The notes under the pieces: generated by a model
Databases searched by the model: none
What the model was told of the DNA's origin: nothing
What the model saw: the letters and a program-made list of their open reading frames with translations, nothing else
Translations under genes and position numbers: made by a program
Part shown: positions 56,463 through 64,000 of the stretch, piece by piece
Numbering within the stretch: position 1 is the first letter of the stretch
Layout: every line of letters begins with the position of its first letter
NCBI RefSeq assembly: GCF_963676855.1
Contig: NZ_OY781460.1
Coordinates: 2,271,520 to 2,335,519, forward strand
Length of the DNA: 64,000 nt
Direction: 5' to 3'
Origin: an uncultured Anaeromusa sp.
GTDB lineage: Bacteria; Bacillota; Negativicutes; Anaeromusales; Anaeromusaceae

Positions 56463-57068
56463 CTAGGTGATCTCATCTGTAGGCAGGTCCTGCTCTGACA
56501 CACTAGAGACACGGGTAGGGTTAACCGCACCGCTTCCCTGCCAGAGCCATTTATTCCAATCAAAACCCATACCTTGGGTATACGCTTCTGTCCGGGCGTT
56601 CTCAGCTTTGTTATTCAACCCCACCAAGGAGGAACCAATACCAACCAACAACGCACTGGCGGAAGGCTCTTGGATAGAGTCTATATAACTTTGAGTTGAG
56701 ACCCTACGTGCATCCAGGTTTAGCGCTATTTCATTGCTGCGGTTGTCGTAATTATTCCGAATGGTCCCCTCTTTACGAGCCACAAGACCTTCAGCGGCCC
56801 TTCTGATAAGGTTCGCAGAGTTTCCGCTCATGGTTTCGCCTAGAGCCGTGTCTACAGTCCCTAATTTCGCCTGCCCTTTTAACTGTGTTGTGGTGATTGC
56901 ATCTACAGCCTGATCAAACGCAGATTGTCTCTCGATAGTTGCATTCTGCGCCGCATAATTGTAGCTTTGGATTGCTGCCGTTTTCTTAGCATTCGCTGCA
57001 TCCATCTGAGCATTATAAGACATCACCTGTCCGATGATACCTAATCCACCAACTAAAGCATTACCCAA
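56463..57068 (-). CDS. Internal virion protein (T7 gp14-like)
   Basis: 201 residues from a TTG at 57068 (GAGGAGGG upstream), overlapping the tubular protein stop by 8 bases. It begins with a hydrophobic glycine-rich start (MGNALVGGLGIIGQVMSYNAQ) followed by Ala-rich helices, as in gp14 (196 residues in T7), which inserts into the host outer membrane. Called from position, size and composition. Confidence 0.78.
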   Translation of the reverse strand: MGNALVGGLGIIGQVMSYNAQMDAANAKKTAAIQSYNYAAQNATIERQSAFDQAVDAITTTQLKGQAKLGTVDTALGETMSGNSANLIRRAAEGLVARKEGTIRNNYDNRSNEIALNLDARRVSTQSYIDSIQEPSASALLVGIGSSLVGLNNKAENARTEAYTQGMGFDWNKWLWQGSGAVNPTRVSSVSEQDLPTDEIT

Positions 57069-59424
57069 AGGACCGCCCTCCTCTCGATGTCTTTCGACCG
57101 AACCACGTAAACCCTATAAGACTCACCTGAGAGGGGCTTATGGAGTTGTAGGTAATTGTTACATCACGGGAGTCCCCTCCTACAGGAACTGCAAAAGAGC
57201 CTGAGTTGACGGGGGTCTCTCCGATAATATTTCCAGAAGCCCCAAGGACACGCCCCGGTGCTGTATATTCGAACGTCTGTTTTCCATCGTGAGCACAACG
57301 AATCGAATAGAGACCACTATCAGCGTGTTGAAATTCTATTTGAGAGACCTTAAGAGTGCCTGAGGCATCCGCTTGAATCCCGCCTTTACCATCATCGTTT
57401 TTCACCATTAATTGACTAATAGCACCCCACCAGTTTATTACCTCTCCCACAATTACTGTCTGTCCTTCGCGGTTTCCATTTACCCTTATAGTTTGTGTAG
57501 AGGTCCCATCCGCTACTGTCGTGTAGAAACCATCGGAGAAGCATGCGCCATAGGTCTGGGTGTTGGGCACATCTGCACCATAAGTTGCCTTAACCGTGAA
57601 GACTGTTTGATAGGTGAGTGGGTCAAAAGAACCCACAGGGATTGTATAGGTTTTCTTACGGTCCAAAAAGACGCGATAAGGTTCCGCTGGGAGGTCTTTG
57701 GTGTTAACCGTAAAGATTGCCTGCTCCACACTGAATTTACCGTTGCGCTTTGTGATGACGCTTAGGGTGGACCCAAAGAATGCTGCGGAAATGATCTGGG
57801 CGGAGCCAAAATCCCAATAAGACCAAGAGGCCTGTACTCGCTGTTCTTTAGCCCAGAAATATTTATAAACATAACAACGCGAGGGGGTAAGAGTTGAGAA
57901 GGCTAAAAGGATATTTTCAGAATTACTCCCAATTATCTTATAGACTGTATTAGGTATTAACTTAGGGACGTGTCCTGAAATATCCTGAGCGTCTTTGACA
58001 CTGCTTACATCCTCCACAATGTAATATTCATAAATACTGCTTTCTGTTGCGCGTTGATTCGCAAAGTAAACCCTTCTACCGGCTGCATAAGGCTTACATG
58101 AGGGAATAGAATCGAAAGATGTCACTTTGTCAATTCGGAAATTCTTAGGACTGAATACTGTATCAGAATGACCTACAAACTGCGCTGTATCAGAAAACAA
58201 CAGGAGTTCCTCAGCGAAGGTGCAGGCAAAGTTAAGATTAGCCACAGACTCATCAGGGACCGCCTGGTCAATCATGTCGGAATCCAAAACGTTTGTTGCT
58301 GTGGTCATCCAGAACTTAAAGAACTCCCCAGTTTTCGAGAGGATGCAATTCTCACCCGCGAGGAGACCTAAACGATTCCTGACGAAAAAGACATCAGTTA
58401 TTTGTCTCCCAACAAAAGAGGCCTGTGGGTTGGAATCATCATCCCCTACCTCTCTCTTATCCCAATTAGCCGCTGAGAAACTAAAGGTTCCATTCGCTTC
58501 CCTAACGAGAATGTGGGGCATACTAACGGGGTCGTAGGTGCTGAGAATTCCAGGTTTTGCACACTCCTTCCAAAGCCCTTCAGCAACTGAGTACCTCACA
58601 TAATAATCATCTGTATTACTTTCGTTGTTACCTTTGACTAATACCGTGAAACCATCCGGTGCAGTTTGTGGGAGATTGGAAAACTTTTGAGTGGCCCGGA
58701 GAAAACCGAACATTGCTTGATTGTTGTACCCATCACGGGTTGAGAGTTTGGTAATGCTGGCCTTAATGTATACCCAGCCTTCCCCTTTTTCTGTGGCGTA
58801 CCCTGCATTGTTTAGATCACTCGCCAGTTGAGACGCAATGTAATTTGTGTCTATTTGGGTGATGTGGGAACTTTGGGAACCATCAGGGGTTGTAAAATCG
58901 GCCACAACTACATCATTAATAAGCACTTGATAGGTTCTACCGTATTGCCCGGATTTGACATTAATGAGACCACCTTGGGTGTCCCATGTCGTACTTGTTT
59001 TATCCGCTGTGAGTGTGGTAGTTTTGGCAGTATTCAGAACAAAAGTATAGTCGGCTATAGTCACCGCCTTGAGGGTCTCCGCCGGTGTGGGCGTTTGGAT
59101 GTATCCCTGCGCCGCTCCTGTGTAGGTGACCACTTTTACAGACCCATCTTTGTGAACTATCTTTATCCCGGTCCCATCGAAAACGACATGATACCGCTCG
59201 GTTTTATCTCGGTCTATAGAATGCGTAAAGGGTACAACAGAAGCCCCTAGGAAGTCATCAGGGAGAGACGCAACATGCACCAAAGGTGGGCGCTTTTGAA
59301 GACCTAACGGACCATTGGAAAGCCCATTGCATTGCTCCTCTAATTGCTCAGGAAATCTGAGGACTGCCGGTTGTTGTGAAATCCCTTGAACCATGTTTTT
59401 AACTTGTTGTTTTACTAAGCCCAT
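57061..59424 (-). CDS. Tail tubular protein B (T7 gp12-like)
   Basis: 787 residues (T7 gp12 is 794). N-terminal MGLVKQQVKNMVQGISQQPAVLRFPEQLEEQCNGLSN is the family hallmark (VxGISQQPxxxRxPGQ-x-xxxxN). The central region has KTGEFFKFW and DTAQFVGHSD, also typical. gp12 forms the tail nozzle with gp11 as adaptor. It starts 3 bases after the tubular A stop. Confidence 0.93.
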   Translation of the reverse strand: MGLVKQQVKNMVQGISQQPAVLRFPEQLEEQCNGLSNGPLGLQKRPPLVHVASLPDDFLGASVVPFTHSIDRDKTERYHVVFDGTGIKIVHKDGSVKVVTYTGAAQGYIQTPTPAETLKAVTIADYTFVLNTAKTTTLTADKTSTTWDTQGGLINVKSGQYGRTYQVLINDVVVADFTTPDGSQSSHITQIDTNYIASQLASDLNNAGYATEKGEGWVYIKASITKLSTRDGYNNQAMFGFLRATQKFSNLPQTAPDGFTVLVKGNNESNTDDYYVRYSVAEGLWKECAKPGILSTYDPVSMPHILVREANGTFSFSAANWDKREVGDDDSNPQASFVGRQITDVFFVRNRLGLLAGENCILSKTGEFFKFWMTTATNVLDSDMIDQAVPDESVANLNFACTFAEELLLFSDTAQFVGHSDTVFSPKNFRIDKVTSFDSIPSCKPYAAGRRVYFANQRATESSIYEYYIVEDVSSVKDAQDISGHVPKLIPNTVYKIIGSNSENILLAFSTLTPSRCYVYKYFWAKEQRVQASWSYWDFGSAQIISAAFFGSTLSVITKRNGKFSVEQAIFTVNTKDLPAEPYRVFLDRKKTYTIPVGSFDPLTYQTVFTVKATYGADVPNTQTYGACFSDGFYTTVADGTSTQTIRVNGNREGQTVIVGEVINWWGAISQLMVKNDDGKGGIQADASGTLKVSQIEFQHADSGLYSIRCAHDGKQTFEYTAPGRVLGASGNIIGETPVNSGSFAVPVGGDSRDVTITYNSISPSQVSLIGFTWFGRKTSRGGRSFG

Positions 59425-59427
59425 AAG

Positions 59428-60006
59428 TCAGGTAACCCTCGCAATCGCCTGAACATCTGGGTTTTCGAAGATGTTATAATCATTGGTCTCTGTTTCATAA
59501 TGTTGTAAGTCTACCCAGGCCTCTACACGTTCCCGCTTTAATTCCTCATCCAACTGAGGGTCCCCTAATACACGCCGTTGAAAACGTTCAGATGCCAGAG
59601 CAATGACATAAGACCGCGCTGGAATAGGGAGGTCTTCAAGGGTTATTAATTGAATCAGGTCCACGATTAAGGTGGTCCCTTGGAATTCATAGGTTTGATC
59701 TGTGAGGTTGTATACATAACCATTCCTACGGACCAGCTTCAGACTATGTGAAGGGTCTTCCAAGCGTAGAAATGAGGAGTTCCAAGGGATTCGCTTGGTT
59801 TGTGAGTCGATGTTCAATACATAGCCTTCAGTGATGTTGAAGGTAAAGCCTTTGCTTTGAACCTCCAGTAATGCTTTTTCCAAGATACTACCCGCAAGGA
59901 TAACATTAACATTCGTGGCTTTTTCTAAGGTCTCAACAGGGGAATCCCCAATAGACCCAAGGACAGAGTTAACTGCTTCAATGTTTGTGGGGTTGGAAAT
60001 TAACAC
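59428..60006 (-). CDS. Tail tubular protein A (T7 gp11-like adaptor)
   Basis: 192 residues (T7 gp11 is 196). Family features: AVNSVLGSIGDSPVETLE near the start and LPIPARSYVIALASERFQRRVLG (about 133-155). GTG start with AAAGGAGGG. First gene after the capsid terminator. Forms the dodecameric gatekeeper joining portal and nozzle. Confidence 0.9.
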   Translation of the reverse strand: MLISNPTNIEAVNSVLGSIGDSPVETLEKATNVNVILAGSILEKALLEVQSKGFTFNITEGYVLNIDSQTKRIPWNSSFLRLEDPSHSLKLVRRNGYVYNLTDQTYEFQGTTLIVDLIQLITLEDLPIPARSYVIALASERFQRRVLGDPQLDEELKRERVEAWVDLQHYETETNDYNIFENPDVQAIARVT

Positions 60007-60039
60007 AAACTACTCCCTCCTTTCAAATAGGGTACATGC

Positions 60040-60082
60040 AAAAAATAGACCGAAGACACCATCACGGCATCCTCGGTCTATT
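60040..60082 (-). terminator. Strong terminator after the capsid gene
   Basis: On the minus strand AATAGACCGA (60082-60073) pairs with TCGGTCTATT (60053-60044), with an imperfect inner stem (GATGCCG/TGGTGTC region), followed by TTTTTT. Placed just after the major capsid gene, as is the class I terminator T-phi in T7. Confidence 0.88.
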
Positions 60083-60126
60083 CTTAAACTCTATTTATTC
60101 AAATTCAATTCTTTGTTACTAGCTGC

Positions 60127-61134
60127 TTATGCTGCGAGTGTCATCGTGATCGCGCCACAGGCTTCTGGGCGCAACCCTTTATGACCAATTGCATATTTTG
60201 CGACTACAAGGTCACCTTGGAACTCAATACGACGTGCGTGTTCGAGGCCCATGTTCCGCAAGGTCAGCGTACCGACTGCCGAACGATGAATACAAAGAGC
60301 TACACAAGTATCCTTCAACGCTGAGGGGAATACATGACCATCCCCTTGGAGAATGTCGGTTGCATCAGCACCGCCTTGGGTTAGCCCTGGGACACACACA
60401 ATGTCAAACCCAGAGACCCGCAGTACACGTCCTTCCTGAATATTTCCGTTGGTACTATAGTCAGAGTTAATTACTAACTTAGCTGCAACCAAGGAGGCCG
60501 CAAGGTCCGGGCGAGCAAAAGCTGTCCGGTCCATCTCAGGAATAAAGTTTAGATCGAAATGGTACTGCATTTCCAAGAGCGCCTGCATATACTGTAAGCC
60601 TTTCGCCTCGGACACCACAGGAGAACCTGCCGTATTCGTGAGGGCAATCGTGGTGGGGCGGCCTAAGCCTGTGGGGTTGCTTGCATCTTCCAGGTGGCCT
60701 GTACCTGCTGCTACCATCTTAGCCACTTCCGCCAATACTGCACCATCCGCAGCAAGGGCCAGCGCTTCGCCTAATTGAGCGGAGTATTCGCCAGAGACCT
60801 CGAAGTGACTCATAGCATCATCAATATCTGTAATCATCGCATCAGCCACCAGAAGACCATCAATTAAGATTGTTTCTTCCGCACTCTTGATATTCGTCCG
60901 GCCTTCATCCAGGGACTTCCCAGGAGCCAAATAACGCGCCTTAGTGCGGCCCAATACGGGGAATGCTGCGGATTTACCACTCTCAATACTGCGAGTCATG
61001 TGTCGGCCTGTGGTTTTACTCATGCGCCGGTAGGCTGTGATGATTTCACCACCAAAGTTCTTCAGGAAAATCTCAAGGCGGTTTCCTGTACCATTTACCT
61101 GTCCTGGGGCTGCTACTGTAATCGGGTCTGCCAT
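60127..61134 (-). CDS. Major capsid protein (T7 gp10-like)
   Basis: 335 residues (T7 gp10A is 345). Contains the HK97-fold family features seen in T7-like capsids: LKNFGGEIITAYRRMSKTTGRHMTRSIESGKSAAFPVLGR near 24-63 and an APG-rich N-terminus. AAAGGATGG lies upstream of the ATG. Flanked by terminator-like hairpins on both sides, consistent with very high expression. Confidence 0.93.
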   Translation of the reverse strand: MADPITVAAPGQVNGTGNRLEIFLKNFGGEIITAYRRMSKTTGRHMTRSIESGKSAAFPVLGRTKARYLAPGKSLDEGRTNIKSAEETILIDGLLVADAMITDIDDAMSHFEVSGEYSAQLGEALALAADGAVLAEVAKMVAAGTGHLEDASNPTGLGRPTTIALTNTAGSPVVSEAKGLQYMQALLEMQYHFDLNFIPEMDRTAFARPDLAASLVAAKLVINSDYSTNGNIQEGRVLRVSGFDIVCVPGLTQGGADATDILQGDGHVFPSALKDTCVALCIHRSAVGTLTLRNMGLEHARRIEFQGDLVVAKYAIGHKGLRPEACGAITMTLAA

Positions 61135-61174
61135 TGTTTAAATTACCATCCTTTGTTGTTATTTGTCATTCATA

Positions 61175-61203
61175 AATAAAGGCAGGAGGGTCTTCCTCCT
61201 ACC
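61175..61203 (-). terminator. Hairpin between scaffold and capsid genes
   Basis: AGGAGG/CCTCCT stem (61184-61189, 61195-61200) with loop GTCTT; on the minus strand TTTATTT follows. Short, so perhaps a partial terminator or RNA-processing site that sets the capsid transcript 5' end. Confidence 0.55.
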
Positions 61204-61209
61204 ACAACC

Positions 61210-62052
61210 TCACTGAAAAGAGAAAGGGGTCACTTGAACACGGGCACGAACGGCCTCACGATAGCCTTTGTCTTCCCGATATCGTCTGTCATCAATAGCC
61301 GCACACATCTCTGCCTCCGTTGCGAAAGGCTTAGGGCCACCTTGAGGAGCACCTGAACCGGTTCCTAAAACGGAAGGCTTCACGGTTCCTTTGGTTACCA
61401 CACGGCTTCCTTTAGCTGCATCAAGCATTAACTCAATGGTTGCTAGGTCTCCGCTATTGATTACCTTATCATAAGCCTCGGCATACTTAGGGCCTCGTTT
61501 GGCAATCTCAGTGAGGAGGCTTTTGTATTCCGCCTCATCCCCACCAGCAAACCCCAGAACCTTCGTTCGGTAGACCTCGCCGTCCGCTTGAAGACCTCTC
61601 AAATAAGCGTCTACCACGGACTTAGGATACCCAGCCTTTTCAAGGGTTTCCAAAGATTCAGGAGAGAATGCGCCTTTGGCTTCATACTCAGCCTCAAGGG
61701 CTTTGAAATCCACGCCCTTTGCTGTGAGGTCTTTTTCAAGAGCTGCTGCGGCCTGCTGCTGATTTTGCAGGGATTGTACTGCAGGGTCAACCTCAGGCGG
61801 GTCTGTTTGCTGCTCCTCTGTCGATGTCTCATCACCGTCGTTAGGGTTCTCCGGGTCCACATTGGTTTCTTGTTTGGCTGCTTCTTCAGTGGCCTTTGCG
61901 GTTGCCTGGTCCTCTTGGGAAGTCCCTGCTTGGACCTGAACACCATTAGACTGAATTGTTACTGCCGCTTTATCTGCGTCTGAGATGACCGCAGCAGAAC
62001 CATAGAAATCCTGAGGTGTTCCTCCTGTAGGTTGGTTTGTTGTGTCTGCCAT
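61210..62052 (-). CDS. Capsid assembly scaffold protein (T7 gp9-like)
   Basis: 280 residues, acidic, rich in Ala, Gln, Glu and Thr, low complexity in the first 120 residues (KATEEAAKQETN, DPENPNDGDETSTEEQQTD). The C-terminal half has helical segments and the basic end RYREDKGYREAVRARVQVTPFSF. Position between portal and capsid and the composition identify it; scaffold sequences are poorly conserved. Confidence 0.85.
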   Translation of the reverse strand: MADTTNQPTGGTPQDFYGSAAVISDADKAAVTIQSNGVQVQAGTSQEDQATAKATEEAAKQETNVDPENPNDGDETSTEEQQTDPPEVDPAVQSLQNQQQAAAALEKDLTAKGVDFKALEAEYEAKGAFSPESLETLEKAGYPKSVVDAYLRGLQADGEVYRTKVLGFAGGDEAEYKSLLTEIAKRGPKYAEAYDKVINSGDLATIELMLDAAKGSRVVTKGTVKPSVLGTGSGAPQGGPKPFATEAEMCAAIDDRRYREDKGYREAVRARVQVTPFSFQ

Positions 62053-62056
62053 AGTT

Positions 62057-63586
62057 TTACGCTGTGGCTCCTTTCATTGCACCCTGCACAAGTTGTGGGG
62101 CTGCATTTTGTACCAGCATTTGCTGCTGCTCTTGTTGCATCTTCTGCTGCACTTCAGAATCTGAGAAAATAAGACCACTCACATCCAAGGCCAGAGAAGT
62201 CGCGACTTGCTTTAAGAGGCCTCCAAGTTTCATATAGCGGGAGGCCTCTGGTATCCTGGTGAGATACTCTAGGAATTGATTGATATTATCAAGGTCATGC
62301 CCACGTCCTAGCGCTTCAACACCTGTTATAATCGAGGGCACTACAGTACCTGGCGGGAGATCGGGAAGCAGACCTGCGCGTGACATTTGATTCATGGCAC
62401 AGTTAACCAACGGAAGTTGAAGGTCTTCCGAAAGGAGCGAATAAAAGCCTCCTAAGGTTTCCTCAAGTTCCCTTGCAACATAGCGGATTTCCTCAGCAGT
62501 TACACGCTCCGCCTGCCTTTGGACTGCATTATTCAGCAGAAAGGCAAAACTAAGGTCAGACTTCAGATCACGTTGAATTTCCTTGATGGTCTGGAAGTCT
62601 TGTGCTTTGTCTAGGTTGAGTGTAGAAATATCATCCCGGTCTCCGGTGACGAAATCCCCTGTCTGTGCCTTTTGGATTGCACGAACCTTAGTAGTCCCGT
62701 TAGGGCGCACTAGATGAATAATGCGAGATGCTACCCCGGCATATCCTAAGATTGCCTTTTGAATAGCCTCCACACTCTCCAGGTCCCCAAGGTATTCCTC
62801 TACATACCCTCTTCCATAGTCCTCCCCTTCAACCTTAACGAGGCGGACAGGAGTCCACGGGAGAAGATGAGGAGGGAAATTCTGGTCAGTGTCTGGAATT
62901 CGTTTACCGTCTAACTCCTGATAGGAAAACCATCTACCATTCTCAAGATATGCATGAGTATAGATGTCCACGACATCCTCAGGTTTATGCTGCTGCCCTG
63001 AGGCATCCGCCAGGGTTTTGAGGTTCTGAGGAAGGCCTGCATAGCTGAAATGGTCCACCGTAAGGATAAGATAAGGCTTTCCAAGACCATCACGCTTTAC
63101 AACATAATTGTGTAAGCGATACGCTTTAATTCCGCCTTCGGCTGGGGGTTGGAAGTAGCACACATTACCGGCGACTATTACCTGCTTAGACCCCTCAGTA
63201 AGAGTAGGTCTATACTGCTTCGTTGCCATGTACTTCATGATTTCCTTTTCTTCCTGACTCAATGCATATTGAATCTGGTCGAGTTGGTCTTGAGCGCCCA
63301 TTCGAAGTGCTTCCTGTTTTAGATGGTTCGCTACATCCAACCGCATAAAAGGCATATTAGGGGGCATTATTGCAAGCATGATCTTTGCAGCCAAATTGTT
63401 TACGCCACGTGCTCCTATGGAGGTCTGAGGTGTAACAAACTCACTACTGCCATTGTGTCCATCCTTAGGGAATAGACTAGGAATCGTGACTAAAGCGCAT
63501 CTCTCCGCACGTTGGACGTAAGGAGCGCGTTCTGCTGCAAGTCTGTCGTAAATACTTTTTGCGGTTTCTGTTTGTTGAACTTCCAT
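62057..63586 (-). CDS. Head-tail connector (portal) protein (T7 gp8-like)
   Basis: 509 residues (T7 gp8 is 536). Family features: YDRLAAERAPYVQRAERCALVTIPSL, GARGVNNLAAKIMLAIMPPNMPFMRL, VAGNVCYFQPP and an Ala/Gln-rich C-terminus. The dodecameric ring is the DNA entry pore and docks the terminase. Confidence 0.93.
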   Translation of the reverse strand: MEVQQTETAKSIYDRLAAERAPYVQRAERCALVTIPSLFPKDGHNGSSEFVTPQTSIGARGVNNLAAKIMLAIMPPNMPFMRLDVANHLKQEALRMGAQDQLDQIQYALSQEEKEIMKYMATKQYRPTLTEGSKQVIVAGNVCYFQPPAEGGIKAYRLHNYVVKRDGLGKPYLILTVDHFSYAGLPQNLKTLADASGQQHKPEDVVDIYTHAYLENGRWFSYQELDGKRIPDTDQNFPPHLLPWTPVRLVKVEGEDYGRGYVEEYLGDLESVEAIQKAILGYAGVASRIIHLVRPNGTTKVRAIQKAQTGDFVTGDRDDISTLNLDKAQDFQTIKEIQRDLKSDLSFAFLLNNAVQRQAERVTAEEIRYVARELEETLGGFYSLLSEDLQLPLVNCAMNQMSRAGLLPDLPPGTVVPSIITGVEALGRGHDLDNINQFLEYLTRIPEASRYMKLGGLLKQVATSLALDVSGLIFSDSEVQQKMQQEQQQMLVQNAAPQLVQGAMKGATA

Positions 63587-63590
63587 TTGT

Positions 63591-63833
63591 TTAGATATTC
63601 ACCCCAGTCCCTCCGCCTGAGGAAGTCTGATTAATCGTTAAAGAGGATTTACCTAAAGACTTCCGTTTCAATACATTTTGAGTGGAGCCTGCGGTTTCCT
63701 CAGTGGGCTTTGGAGCATCCACAGGTGCAGCAGCAGGAGCCGCCGCTGATTGAGCAGCCTGAGGGGTTGAGTCCTGCGTGAGTCCGAAAATTGAGCCAAT
63801 ACCTTTGAAAATACCGGAAACGATACTACCCAT
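63591..63833 (-). CDS. Small virion-type protein upstream of portal
   Basis: 80 residues. Gly/Ile-rich N-terminus (MGSIVSGIFKGIGSIFG), an Ala/Pro-rich middle, and the C-terminus KSLGKSSLTI then SSGGGTGVNI. Podoviruses often encode such small proteins before the portal (T7 gp6.7/7.3 region). Its C-terminal motif recurs in the next gene. Ends 4 bases before portal. Confidence 0.6.
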   Translation of the reverse strand: MGSIVSGIFKGIGSIFGLTQDSTPQAAQSAAAPAAAPVDAPKPTEETAGSTQNVLKRKSLGKSSLTINQTSSGGGTGVNI

Positions 63834-63850
63834 ACATTTCTCCTTTGGTC

Positions 63851-64000
63851 TTACTCTTGTCCACCAATGAACAAGGTCGAGCGAGAACTATAGGAACCAC
63901 TTCCGGTGTCCTTCTTGTCCTTCGCAGCGGAATCTAGGCCGATAGTTAGAGATTCCTTACCGGAATTCTTACGGTTATCGTCAGTCCCGCCTAACTCTGG
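63851..64000 (-). CDS. Partial small phage protein (C-terminus only)
   Basis: Minus-strand frame entering at the window edge; the visible 49 residues run from PELGGTDDNRK to the end STLFIGGQE. It contains NSGKESLTIG, similar to LGKSSLTI of the neighbouring protein, suggesting related virion or assembly proteins. The start lies beyond the window. Confidence 0.55.
   Translation of the reverse strand, partial: PELGGTDDNRKNSGKESLTIGLDSAAKDKKDTGSGSYSSRSTLFIGGQE

Noticed and set aside
40603..64000. Defective remnant or gene transfer agent rather than a complete prophage
   Set aside because: All late genes visible are full length with intact motifs and no frameshifts, and TerL is T7-type. Completeness beyond the window cannot be judged.

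Overview
The window has two unlike parts. Positions 1 to about 40,600 are the chromosome of a bacterium of the Firmicutes (Bacillota). The evidence is the ftsZ-yggS-sepF-proC-ylmH-divIVA-ileS order, a T-box leader on ileS, an S-box (SAM-I) leader on metK, an FMN riboswitch on the rib operon, remA, rpoZ, and a PASTA-kinase locus. The gene mix (DUF116 protein, paired FHA proteins, RqcH, no sporulation genes seen here) resembles the diderm Firmicutes (Negativicutes, Sporomusa/Anaeromusa-like). I infer that affiliation from gene content and have not proven it.

Host layout: a division cluster (end of an sbp/DUF1290 gene, ftsZ, yggS, sepF, proC, ylmH, divIVA). Then ileS under a T-box, followed by lspA-rluD-pyrR. 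rqcH is on the opposite strand. Next come dapF-yicC-remA-gmk-rpoZ-coaBC, then metK under a SAM riboswitch. A long, tightly overlapping operon follows: priA, def-fmt, DUF116, rsmB, rlmN, fhaA-fhaB-PP2C-ftsW/rodA-pbpA-prkC, rsgA, rpe. It joins translation, rRNA modification and Ser/Thr-phosphorylation control of cell-wall synthesis. The riboflavin operon ribD-ribE-ribBA-ribH sits behind an FMN riboswitch. After it lie a phosphodiesterase, hslO, rpmB (minus strand), a TVP38/DedA membrane protein, a 4-oxalocrotonate tautomerase homologue and one unrecognised gene. Many stops and starts overlap as ATGA or GTGA, so translational coupling is the rule.

From about 40,610 to the end of the window every convincing gene is on the minus strand, and together they form the late half of a T7-like podovirus. 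In transcription order (high to low coordinates) they are: two small virion-type proteins, portal, scaffold, major capsid protein, a strong terminator, tail tubular proteins A and B, three internal virion proteins (the last with an N-terminal transglycosylase), tail fibre, holin, a lysis and accessory cassette, small and large terminase, then three tiny coupled genes. Beyond the terminase is a 490-base non-coding stretch with CCTAAGG-type short repeats that resembles the terminal region of T7 genomes. After it come one membrane protein and then host DNA. This fits a T7-like prophage integrated at an attP near the left genome end, so that the phage ends are internal and the order is permuted. 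No integrase, RNA polymerase or replication gene is inside the window; they would lie beyond position 64,000.

The most interesting content is the phage: a T7-type virion module in a Firmicutes chromosome, a DUF2829 (Tad2-like, anti-Thoeris family) protein inside the lysis cassette, an unusual endolysin, a P-loop kinase-like protein, a tail fibre with carbohydrate-binding-like modules, and a chain of very small overlapping genes including a 39-residue cysteine-rich protein.
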